Assembly: GCA_947303755.1 (NCBI GenBank)
Contig: CAMYZF010000006.1
Coordinates: forward strand, 1-29,023
Direction: 5' to 3'
Source: an uncultured Erysipelotrichaceae bacterium
Lineage (GTDB): Bacteria > Bacillota_I > Bacilli_A > RFN20 > CAG-826
Length of the DNA: 29,023 bases
Shown: positions 7,800 through 14,658 of the stretch, piece by piece
How the letters are laid out: each line of letters begins with the position of its first letter
Position numbering within the stretch: position 1 is the stretch's first letter
The notes under the pieces: model-generated
What the model saw: the letters and a program-made list of their open reading frames with translations, nothing else
Told to the model about the DNA's origin: nothing
Database searches by the model: none
Made by a program: the position numbers and the translations under genes

Positions 7800-8665
7800 T
7801 GGTTGGAAAAATATTATCAACAATAGGTGGCGTTTACACCGTATATATGAATGGGATTAACTATCGATTATTCCCAAAAGGTATCTTTCGTTTTAAAAAG
7901 CAAAAACTCCTAGTGGGCGATGATGTTGTTTTTAATGATGAAGAGATGGTAATCGAAGCCATCATGGACCGAAAAAACGAACTTATTAGACCAAAAGTTG
8001 CTAACATTGATTCTTTGCTAATCACTATGTCGGTCAGCGAACCAGAATTATCCGTTGAACTTCTTTATAAGTTTCTAACTTATGCAAACATGAATGGAGT
8101 GCCAGCCGCAGTTGTTTTTACAAAAATAGATAAACTTACTAACACCAAAGAACTAGATTCCATCAAAGCGGATTTAGAGAAGCTTGGTTATAAAGTTTAT
8201 TATTTGTGTAAAGATAACCCTGAACTCGCCCAAAAGATTATTGATGATATCAAAGATAAAACCGCCGTCTTCATGGGACAAACCGGAGTGGGTAAGTCAT
8301 CCGCTATCAACTTGATTGATCCTAACTACGAAAGAATGATTGGAGAATATTCAGTCTCTCTTGGTAGAGGTAAACACCAAACTAAAGAAGTAATCCTTCT
8401 TCCAAATGGTAATGGCTTTATTTGCGACACTCCAGGATTCTCGTCTTTAGATTTAAATATCTTCAAAGAAGATTTAGCGCATTATTTCCCAGGTTATGGT
8501 GAACTTTATACGAAATGCTATTTCTCAAATTGTCTACATCAAAACGAAAAACAATGTAAAATAAAAGAGGAAATATCTAAAGGCAACCTTTCTAAAGAAG
8601 GTTACGAAGCCTATATTAAGATATTGAATTCTCTTCCATATAGAAACGAGAGGTACAACAAATGA
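7799..8665 (+). CDS. rsgA: Ribosome small-subunit-dependent GTPase A
   Basis: RsgA (YjeQ/CpgA) is a circularly permuted GTPase that checks late maturation of the 30S subunit. The ATG at 7799 overlaps the prkC TAA (TAATG) and gives 288 residues starting MVGKILSTIGG, matching the family N-terminus. A TTG at 7790 is less likely. An OB-fold spans about residues 1-65. The permuted order of motifs is visible: G4 TKID (108-111, where NKxD is usual), then G1 GQTGVGKSS (160-168), then G3 DTPG (210-213). The zinc finger uses C240, C245, H247 and C253. The TGA overlaps the rpe ATG by four bases. In Bacillus RsgA is a substrate of PrkC, which fits this location. Confidence 0.95.
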   Translation: MVGKILSTIGGVYTVYMNGINYRLFPKGIFRFKKQKLLVGDDVVFNDEEMVIEAIMDRKNELIRPKVANIDSLLITMSVSEPELSVELLYKFLTYANMNGVPAAVVFTKIDKLTNTKELDSIKADLEKLGYKVYYLCKDNPELAQKIIDDIKDKTAVFMGQTGVGKSSAINLIDPNYERMIGEYSVSLGRGKHQTKEVILLPNGNGFICDTPGFSSLDLNIFKEDLAHYFPGYGELYTKCYFSNCLHQNEKQCKIKEEISKGNLSKEGYEAYIKILNSLPYRNERYNK

Positions 8666-9315
8666 AAAACTATGTTTCCCCAAGTCTATTGGCTGCAGAT
8701 AAAGCCCGTCTTGGCGAAGAAATTAAACTCGCTGAAAAAGCCGGTGCGGAATATATCCATTGGGATATTATGGATGGAAAGTTTGTTCCAAACGTTTCTT
8801 TTGAAACTAAGACTGTTAAAGAATTCGCAAAAACTCATAAGATGGTCAACGATGTTCATATCATGGTTGCTGATCCAGAAGTTGAAGCGCCATTTTTCGT
8901 CACTTGTGGTGCAGATTTAGTCACATTCCACATCGAAGCCGTTAAATCCGTTAAAGAGGCTGAAAAGATTATCGATAAATTACATTCACTTAACTGTAAA
9001 GCTGGTATCTCAATTAAACCAAATACAGGAGTGGATGCAGTAGTCCCGCTTTTAGGCAAAGTTGACCTCGTTTTAGTGATGTCAGTTGAACCTGGAAAAG
9101 GTGGGCAAAAGTTCATGCCAAACGCGCTCGATAAAATTAGAGAACTTCGCAAAATCATCGATAAAAACCGCTTTAATTGCTTAATTGAGGTCGATGGAGG
9201 GATTAACGATGAAACAGGAAAATTATGCCGTGAAGCAGGGGTTGATATCCTTGTTGCAGGTTCATATTTATTTGGTCACGATGACTTTTTAGAAAGGGTT
9301 AAACTTTTAAGATGA
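8662..9315 (+). CDS. rpe: Ribulose-phosphate 3-epimerase
   Basis: Rpe interconverts ribulose 5-phosphate and xylulose 5-phosphate in the non-oxidative pentose phosphate pathway. The 217-residue TIM barrel is complete. Substrate and metal residues are visible: SPSLLAAD (6-13), H33 and D35 in HWDIMDG with the following KFVPN, H66 in DVHIMV, the phosphate-loop segment EPGKGGQKF (143-151), and the catalytic Asp178 in EVDGGIN. The start overlaps the rsgA stop (ATGA) and the stop overlaps the next gene in the same way, indicating tight translational coupling. The rsgA-rpe adjacency is standard in Bacilli. Confidence 0.97.
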   Translation: MKNYVSPSLLAADKARLGEEIKLAEKAGAEYIHWDIMDGKFVPNVSFETKTVKEFAKTHKMVNDVHIMVADPEVEAPFFVTCGADLVTFHIEAVKSVKEAEKIIDKLHSLNCKAGISIKPNTGVDAVVPLLGKVDLVLVMSVEPGKGGQKFMPNALDKIRELRKIIDKNRFNCLIEVDGGINDETGKLCREAGVDILVAGSYLFGHDDFLERVKLLR

Positions 9316-10001
9316 TTTCACCTAATATTATTTGGATTTTCTCGTTATCAGCATTTGCCGTTATCGCTTTAACAATTTTTGTCGTTATCGTTTTGAATTC
9401 GCGAAGAATGGATCCAAAATTTTCGTTCTTAAGAACATTCCCATATGAATTTATGAATGAACGTGGAAGGGATATTGTTTTATTTAAGCCACTTCTTTAT
9501 GTTTTAACTGGTCTAGCGTTCTCTCCACTTTTTGTCATATCTCCTTTAATTAAGGAATTTGGAAGTTTAAGTTTCTTCTCAATTTTGATTTGTTGTATCT
9601 TTGGCTTAGCCTTAATTTGTAATTGTTTATTATTTTTCTTTGATGCGAGATACACAAAAACACATATGGTTTTATTCACACTTTCATCTTGTTTGGTGTT
9701 TTTATCTAACACATTAACCACACTTTATTCCTTTGTCATTTTTAAAGGATATAAAGATATGGCCATTGATCACATTGGTTCACTTATCCTAGGAATCGCT
9801 AGTGGAGTTATTGCAATTACCGTGCTCTTTTTAATCGTTAATCCTAAGCTTAAAAATTGGGCCAAACTTGAAGTTGAAACCGATGGTGATCAGAAAATAT
9901 ATAAACGCGGCAAAGTATTTATCTTAGCTTTTACAGAATGGTTGATCTTACTTCTCTCAGTAGTGGGAGAGATAATCTTCTTCCTAACACTAATCAAATA
10001 A
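9312..10001 (+). CDS. Six-helix integral membrane protein of unknown function
   Basis: I do not recognise this 229-residue protein. About six hydrophobic helices can be seen at roughly residues 6-28, 58-80, 85-110, 116-142, 152-176 and 203-228, joined by short charged loops (for example NSRRMDPKF after helix 1 and NPKLKNWAKLEVETDGDQKIYKRGK before the last). There is no signal-peptide cleavage site, no conserved catalytic motif and no ATP-binding motif. The ATGA overlap with rpe makes it the last gene of the gmk operon, and it is followed directly by a hairpin terminator. In Bacillus this position holds the thiamine pyrophosphokinase gene thiN, to which this protein shows no resemblance. Confidence 0.85.
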   Translation: MISPNIIWIFSLSAFAVIALTIFVVIVLNSRRMDPKFSFLRTFPYEFMNERGRDIVLFKPLLYVLTGLAFSPLFVISPLIKEFGSLSFFSILICCIFGLALICNCLLFFFDARYTKTHMVLFTLSSCLVFLSNTLTTLYSFVIFKGYKDMAIDHIGSLILGIASGVIAITVLFLIVNPKLKNWAKLEVETDGDQKIYKRGKVFILAFTEWLILLLSVVGEIIFFLTLIK

Positions 10002-10024
10002 AAAAGGATGCAATGCATCCTTTT
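10002..10024. terminator. Bidirectional intrinsic terminator between the gmk operon and rpmB
   Basis: A ten-base-pair stem, AAAAGGATGC (10002-10011) with GCATCCTTTT (10015-10024), closes on a three-base loop (AAT). It begins at the stop codon of the membrane-protein gene. The stem ends in Ts on either strand, so it can end both the rightward operon and leftward rpmB. Confidence 0.85.
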
Positions 10025-10043
10025 AAATTTCATTTAATCAGCC

Positions 10044-10232
10044 TTATTTAGAATTCTTTAATAAAGCACGATGGGCTCTAGCGGTCATCTTAACTGTGAC
10101 CATTTTGCCATTGATGTTAATTTTATATTTTTGTAAATTAGCATTCCAAACACGACGGGTTGCAATGTTTGAGTGTGAACGTGCATTGCCACTTTTTGGG
10201 CCGACACCTGTAATTTGACATTTTCTTGACAT
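10044..10232 (-). CDS. rpmB: 50S ribosomal protein L28
   Basis: This 62-residue basic protein starts with MSRKCQITGVGPKSGNARSH, the L28 signature, followed by RVWNANLQKYKI and the C-terminal 'VTVKMTARAHRALLK'. L28 is a late-assembling protein of the large subunit. Of the zinc-ribbon cysteines found in some L28 proteins only Cys5 remains, so this is the zinc-independent form. The Shine-Dalgarno AAAGAGGT lies seven bases upstream of the ATG. It is leftward, as rpmB is in Bacillus relative to the rpe cluster, and shares a terminator with the facing operon. Confidence 0.97.
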   Translation of the reverse strand: MSRKCQITGVGPKSGNARSHSNIATRRVWNANLQKYKININGKMVTVKMTARAHRALLKNSK

Positions 10233-10264
10233 AACTTTGACCTCTTTTTATAAAAGCATTGTGT

Positions 10265-10293
10265 ATTTTATCAAAACTTATTCGGGTTGTAAA
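10265..10293 (-). promoter_or_regulatory. rpmB promoter
   Basis: On the minus strand, TTTACA (10288-10293), a 17-base spacer and TAAAAT (10265-10270) form a good sigma-A-type promoter. TGA before the -10 box adds an extended -10 element. The -35 box begins directly after the TAG stop of the upstream minus-strand gene, so rpmB can be transcribed alone. Confidence 0.75.
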
Positions 10294-10758
10294 CTATAGT
10301 TTTGCTTTTGGAAATCTCGCTAAGAATTCTTCTTTCGATAATAGCCTTGAATAATTGAGCGCATATTCAAAGATAATTCCTTTTTTATCGAACGCTAAAT
10401 AGCGGTCTTTTCCATCAGCCATATAGAAAAGAAGCATCTTGTGTTTTTTTGACCATTCTTCATTTATGTAGAGAATGTCTTTCCAATAATATTCTTTGAT
10501 TTGCCCCATTTTAGAATGGGTTAATTTGTGCTTATCAACTTTGTAATATGTCGAAGTAATTGCCATATAGCAAAAGAAAGCGGATGTTACAAAAAGGATT
10601 GGAGTGTAGATGTAGAAGCTCATCTCAAACGGCCAAAATCTTTCGTGTTGAAATGAGATGTAAAATATAGCGACCATCACCAAAAATAAGATCGAAAAAA
10701 TAAGAATCATTCTTGGGATCGATACACGTAATTTTTCATCGCTTGCTTTATTCGCCAT
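10294..10758 (-). CDS. Small membrane protein with two helices and a possible bacterial PH-like domain
   Basis: The 154 residues carry a short polar N-terminus, two hydrophobic helices (about 16-36 and 47-69), and then a soluble domain. The domain sequence, YYKVDKHKLTHSKMGQI followed by YYWKDILYI, is the strand-turn-strand plus 'W/Y-x-D-I' pattern seen at the start of bacterial PH-like domains attached to paired helices. The C-terminal helix (LLSKEEFLARFP) fits as well. No catalytic motif is visible. I do not know its function. There is no ribosome-binding site, and a TGCTAAAAT promoter element sits six bases before the ATG. It lies upstream of rpmB on the same strand with its own promoter. 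Confidence 0.75.
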   Translation of the reverse strand: MANKASDEKLRVSIPRMILIFSILFLVMVAIFYISFQHERFWPFEMSFYIYTPILFVTSAFFCYMAITSTYYKVDKHKLTHSKMGQIKEYYWKDILYINEEWSKKHKMLLFYMADGKDRYLAFDKKGIIFEYALNYSRLLSKEEFLARFPKAKL

Positions 10759-10764
10759 ACAATG

Positions 10765-10773
10765 ATTTTAGCA
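10765..10773 (-). promoter_or_regulatory. Extended -10 promoter abutting the start of the 154-residue membrane protein
   Basis: On the minus strand the element TGCTAAAAT (10765-10773) is an extended -10 box. Exactly six bases (10759-10764) separate it from the ATG, so transcription should begin at the A of the start codon. No convincing -35 box is present at 16-18 bases, as expected for an extended -10 promoter. Confidence 0.6.
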
Positions 10774-10948
10774 AATATATCTTTAATATTAAATTGTCGA
10801 TTGAAACTGATGGGTAGTTAAATATTAAAATCCCTAGCAAATTCCGGATAAGTGCTTGAAATTTTCTCTTGTTTTTATTTCCAATTTTTTATCTATTTTT
10901 GGGATTAGAAAATCATCATTTCCGATTATGCTTACTCTTATGGGTGTA

Positions 10949-10961
10949 ATTATGCTACACT
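10949..10961 (+). promoter_or_regulatory. Probable glgC operon promoter (-10 region) with a direct repeat upstream
   Basis: TACACT at 10956-10961, preceded by TGC, forms an extended -10 element; no good -35 box is visible. The sequence ATTATGCT occurs at 10925-10932 and again at 10949-10956, a 24-base period. The second copy overlaps the -10 element, so it could be a regulator site. The 252-base intergenic region (10759-11010) otherwise holds only the leftward promoter and the leader hairpin. Confidence 0.5.
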
Positions 10962-10967
10962 TTTATG

Positions 10968-10991
10968 CGGAAAAAATATATTTTTTGTCCG
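10968..10991 (+). promoter_or_regulatory. Hairpin in the glgC 5' leader
   Basis: CGGA (10968-10971) pairs with TCCG (10988-10991), and five As (10972-10976) pair with Ts (10982-10986), with one bulged G. It sits a few bases downstream of the predicted transcription start and just before the AAAGGAAGG ribosome-binding site at about 10994-11002. It may stabilise the message or tune initiation. Confidence 0.45.
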
Positions 10992-11010
10992 ATAAAGGAA
11001 GGATTAAATT

Positions 11011-12147
11011 ATGAGTCAAAAAATTGTTGCAATGATTCTAGCTGGCGGAAAAGGTACTCGTCTTGAAGCTTTAACCAAGAAAGTTGCTAAACCCGCTGTC
11101 AGTTTTGGAGCCAAATATCGCATCATCGATTTCCCACTCTCAAACTGCGCTAATTCACACATCAACACGGTCGGTGTTTTGATGCAATATGAATCCGTTT
11201 CGCTCGATGAATATATCGGCAATGGTGAAAAGTGGGGTCTAAATGGTGTTCGTTCATTAACAACCACCCTTGCGCCACGTCAAACTGAAGAAGGATTATC
11301 TTGGTATAAAGGAACCGCTGATGCGATTTATGCGAATATCGATTTCCTTGATCAATGTGATCCACAATATGTTTTGATTCTCTCTGGAGATCACATTTAT
11401 TCAACATCTTATGATGAGATGCTTAAAAAACATATTGATAACAAAGCTGAATGCACAATTGCGGTTTATGAAGTCCCAATCGAAGAAGCTTCTAGATTTG
11501 GTATTTTAGTGACCGACAAAAAAGACAACATAGTTGAATTCCAAGAAAAACCAGCTCATCCTACTAGTAATTTAGCGTCTATGGGTATTTACATTTTCTC
11601 TTATAGGACATTAAGAAAAGCCCTTATTAAAGACGCTGAGGATGAAAATAGTTCTCACGACTTTGGTAAGAATATCATTCCAATGCTTTTAGGTGAGGGC
11701 AAAAAACTTATCGCTTATCGTTATCGTGGCTATTGGAAAGATGTTGGAACCATCAAATCTCTCCATGAAGCCAATATGGATTTGATTGGTGATAAAGCTG
11801 ATTTGAACTTCGATTACATCATGGGTGGATACAAAGTTTACTCTGCTGACCTATGGTCAACTCCTCAATATGTTGGTAAAGGAGCGTCAGTTTCTGATTC
11901 CTTGATTAATCAAGGTGCTGTAATCCTCGGAAAAGTTAAAAAGTCTGTCATTTCAAATGATGTTGTTATCGAAAAAGGAGCGGTAGTTGAAAATTCTGTC
12001 GTTATGCCAAATGTCCGTATTGAAAAGAATGCGGTGGTCAAAAACGCAGTCGTTGCCCCTGATTCAATCGTCTTTGCAGATTCTAGTGTCGTCGCAGAAG
12101 GCGATGATGTTGTGCTTTATGCAAGAAAGGTGAAGAGCCATGAGTAA
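11011..12147 (+). CDS. glgC: Glucose-1-phosphate adenylyltransferase, catalytic subunit
   Basis: GlgC makes ADP-glucose from glucose 1-phosphate and ATP, the committed step of bacterial glycogen synthesis. The 378 residues comprise an N-terminal nucleotidyltransferase domain and a C-terminal left-handed beta-helix. Key motifs are the nucleotide-binding LAGGKGTRLEALTKKVAKPA (10-29), FPLSNCANS, the SGDHIY active-site Asp, FQEKP, and YRYRGYWKDVGT near residues 235-246, which binds glucose 1-phosphate. The hexapeptide repeats are recognisable as repeated 'V-I-E-K-G-A-V-V-E-N-S-V-V' near the end. The ATG follows AAAGGAAGG and a leader hairpin. It overlaps glgD by eight bases, and the two probably form a heterotetramer as in Bacillus. 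Confidence 0.97.
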   Translation: MSQKIVAMILAGGKGTRLEALTKKVAKPAVSFGAKYRIIDFPLSNCANSHINTVGVLMQYESVSLDEYIGNGEKWGLNGVRSLTTTLAPRQTEEGLSWYKGTADAIYANIDFLDQCDPQYVLILSGDHIYSTSYDEMLKKHIDNKAECTIAVYEVPIEEASRFGILVTDKKDNIVEFQEKPAHPTSNLASMGIYIFSYRTLRKALIKDAEDENSSHDFGKNIIPMLLGEGKKLIAYRYRGYWKDVGTIKSLHEANMDLIGDKADLNFDYIMGGYKVYSADLWSTPQYVGKGASVSDSLINQGAVILGKVKKSVISNDVVIEKGAVVENSVVMPNVRIEKNAVVKNAVVAPDSIVFADSSVVAEGDDVVLYARKVKSHE

Positions 12148-13252
12148 TAAAATTTTAGGAATTCTTAATCTTTATGATTCACCATCTTTAGGTGGATTAA
12201 CTAAAAACAGAACTTTAGGTTCAACATCCTTCTTAGGCCGTTTTGCCTTAATGGATTTTGCGTTATCAAATTTCACAAATTCAGATATTGATGAAATCAA
12301 TGTTTTAGTTAAAGATAACTTTAGATCGGTTGCAAAACACGCTGGAACGCTTAAATCTTGGGTCAATAATACCAAGATTGGTCGTCAAAATATTTTGATC
12401 AATGAAAAAGGTATCAGAGATCCAAAATATAATTCCGATTTAAATGCTCTACGTGAAAACGACTGGATTTTATATGAAGTTGATGTTGATTACGTAGTAA
12501 TTGCACCAGCTCATATCCTTACCTCCATTGATTTTAGAGAAGTTATTGATTTCCATATCAAAAATGAAGCGGATGTCACTATCGTTTATAAACACATCAA
12601 AGATGCTGATACAACATTTTTAACCTCCAATGTTTTAACATTAGATGGAAACGTCATCGTGGACTATGTCCAAAACAAAGGAAAATCTGCTGATGCAAAT
12701 GTGTCTCTTAGAACTTATGTTGTGTCCAAAGAAGCTTTTATTAAATGGCTTAGACATCGCGATTATCGTGATGCCACATCCTTAAGAATGCTTCTTGAAA
12801 CCATCATCTCTGAACAAGAAGAAAAAGTACTAGGCTATGAATACACTGGCTATGCTAGATGCATTGATTCTTTAGAGCATTTCGTTGAATACTCCTTCGA
12901 ATTCTTTGATGTTAAGGTTGCTGATGAAGTCTTTAGAAGTGATTGGCCAATCTACACTTTAAGTAGAAACACTCCTCCAACTTTATACGGTCCAAAGGCA
13001 AATGTTAAAAATAGCTTTATCGCTAATGGAGCGAAAGTTAACGGCAAGGTTGATAGCTCAATCATCTCCCGTTATGTTGAAGTTGAAGAAGGCGCTTCGG
13101 TTAAGAATTCAGTTATATTAACTGAAGTCGTTATTAAAAAAGGTGTTAAAGTCGAAAATGCTGTTATCGATAAATACGCCACCATTGAAAATGATGTCAT
13201 CGGAAAAGAAGATGAACATATTTATATTCCACAAGGAAAGAAAGTTAGATAA
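12140..13252 (+). CDS. glgD: GlgD, regulatory subunit of ADP-glucose pyrophosphorylase
   Basis: This 370-residue GlgC paralogue has the same two-domain layout, but the catalytic N-terminal GGxGxRLxxLTxxxAKPAV motif has become LGGLTKNRTLGSTSFLGRFA (residues 18-37). GDH is replaced by 'APAH', and the glucose-1-phosphate segment is altered to YTGYARCID. These losses are normal for Firmicute GlgD, a non-catalytic partner that raises activity of GlgC and modulates it. The beta-helix repeats ('VEEGASVKNSVILTEVVIKK') are well kept. It is translationally coupled to glgC. There is no intact glgB or glgP in the window, so branching and phosphorolysis must be encoded elsewhere. Confidence 0.93.
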   Translation: MSNKILGILNLYDSPSLGGLTKNRTLGSTSFLGRFALMDFALSNFTNSDIDEINVLVKDNFRSVAKHAGTLKSWVNNTKIGRQNILINEKGIRDPKYNSDLNALRENDWILYEVDVDYVVIAPAHILTSIDFREVIDFHIKNEADVTIVYKHIKDADTTFLTSNVLTLDGNVIVDYVQNKGKSADANVSLRTYVVSKEAFIKWLRHRDYRDATSLRMLLETIISEQEEKVLGYEYTGYARCIDSLEHFVEYSFEFFDVKVADEVFRSDWPIYTLSRNTPPTLYGPKANVKNSFIANGAKVNGKVDSSIISRYVEVEEGASVKNSVILTEVVIKKGVKVENAVIDKYATIENDVIGKEDEHIYIPQGKKVR

Positions 13253-13254
13253 AA

Positions 13255-14658
13255 ATGAGAATTGTTAATGTTGCTAGCGAAGCTAACCCACTTGTTAAAA
13301 GCGGTGGTTTAGGCGATGTTGTTTATTCTCTTTCTAGAGAACTAGCAAACGCTGATCACGAAGTTTCCATCATTCTTCCATACTTCAAATCAGTGAAGAG
13401 TAAGAATCCTGGAGCGGAATATATCGGCTACGACTATGTCGATATGTCTTGGAGACATCAATATGTCGGTATTTTCAAAATGGTCATCGATAAAATTAAC
13501 TACTATCTTATTGATAATGAACAATATTTTGGTCGTGATGGTCTATATGGTTATGACGATGACGGAGAAAGATTCGCTTACTTCGCTTTAGCCTCTCAAC
13601 TCGTCATTCATAAATTTGGTTTAAAGCCTGATATCGTCCATGTACATGATTGGCAAGCAGGTATGCTACCTGTGCTAATGCGTGTTCGCCCAATGGATGA
13701 TTGGAGAGCACACTTTGTTCTCACCATTCATAACCCAGCATTTAAGGGTTATCTCTATAGAGATTCATTAGGAGATCTTTACAATTTAAGCACTGAATTA
13801 TACGACAATGGTTCAGTTAGATTTGAAGGAATGGTTTCAACCTTAAAAGCAGGTATTTATTTTGCGGATAAGATTACAACCGTTTCTCCAACTCATCGAA
13901 ATGAATTACTTACTGAAGAATTCTCCCAAGGATTATGTCATGTCCTCGAATTTAGAAAAGATGACTTTGTCGGTATCTTAAATGGTGTCGATGTGGTGGA
14001 ATTTGATCCAGAACACGATAAACGCATTAAAGAGAACTATTCCAGCAAGACCTTTGAAAAAGGTAAACGTGAAGATAAGCTCGCCTTACTTGAAGAATTC
14101 GGAATTAAAGATGTGGACGCTCCAACATTTGGTATCGTCTCAAGACTCACCTATCAAAAAGGTGTCGATTTAGTTATTCAAAATGCTTTGCATTTACTTT
14201 ATCGAGGCGCGAATATCATCATCCTTGGTAGTGGTGAATATGGACTTGAAAAAGCTGTTCAAGGTTTAAGAGATTCTCGTCCAGATAAAGTTGGTGTTTA
14301 TATTGGTTATAGCGATCCTTTAGCACATCGCATTTATGCGGGTTGTGACTTCTTCCTCATGCCATCTTTATTTGAACCATGTGGAATTGGTCAAATCGTC
14401 GCTCAAAGATATGGAACTCTTCCAATCGTTAGGGAAACCGGTGGTTTAGTGGACACTGTTCATCCAGAAGTTGATGGCTTTAGTTTCGCTTACTACGATG
14501 TCTTCTCAATGCGCGCTGTGCTCGATAGAGCGTTAGATGTCTACTATGTTGAACAGCCAAAATTAAAAGAAATGATTAAGAATGCGATGGAACTTGATAG
14601 ATCCTGGGTTGGATCGATGCAAAAATACGTCGCTTTATATAAGGAGGCTATTTCATGA
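13255..14658 (+). CDS. glgA: Glycogen synthase (ADP-glucose-dependent)
   Basis: GlgA is a GT5-family retaining glucosyltransferase that extends alpha-1,4-glucan chains from ADP-glucose. The 467-residue length is usual. The N-terminal ADP-glucose-binding loop is KSGGLGDV (15-22). VHVHDWQ, LTIHNPAFKG and SPTHRNE mark the first Rossmann domain. VSRLTYQKGVDL, PSLFEPCGIGQ (the nucleotide-sugar Glu) and RETGGLVDTV mark the second. Only two bases separate its ATG from the glgD stop, and no strong Shine-Dalgarno lies close to it, so it probably depends on coupling. Its TGA overlaps the leuS ATG (ATGA). Confidence 0.97.
   Translation: MRIVNVASEANPLVKSGGLGDVVYSLSRELANADHEVSIILPYFKSVKSKNPGAEYIGYDYVDMSWRHQYVGIFKMVIDKINYYLIDNEQYFGRDGLYGYDDDGERFAYFALASQLVIHKFGLKPDIVHVHDWQAGMLPVLMRVRPMDDWRAHFVLTIHNPAFKGYLYRDSLGDLYNLSTELYDNGSVRFEGMVSTLKAGIYFADKITTVSPTHRNELLTEEFSQGLCHVLEFRKDDFVGILNGVDVVEFDPEHDKRIKENYSSKTFEKGKREDKLALLEEFGIKDVDAPTFGIVSRLTYQKGVDLVIQNALHLLYRGANIIILGSGEYGLEKAVQGLRDSRPDKVGVYIGYSDPLAHRIYAGCDFFLMPSLFEPCGIGQIVAQRYGTLPIVRETGGLVDTVHPEVDGFSFAYYDVFSMRAVLDRALDVYYVEQPKLKEMIKNAMELDRSWVGSMQKYVALYKEAIS

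Noticed and set aside
8856..9158. Open frames on the opposite strand of rpe, leuS and other genes
   Set aside because: They follow the codon pattern of the real gene on the other strand, have no ribosome-binding sites and no recognisable products.
12140..13252. Loss of catalytic motifs in GlgD as a sign of decay
   Set aside because: Firmicute GlgD proteins normally lack the GlgC catalytic residues and act as regulatory subunits.
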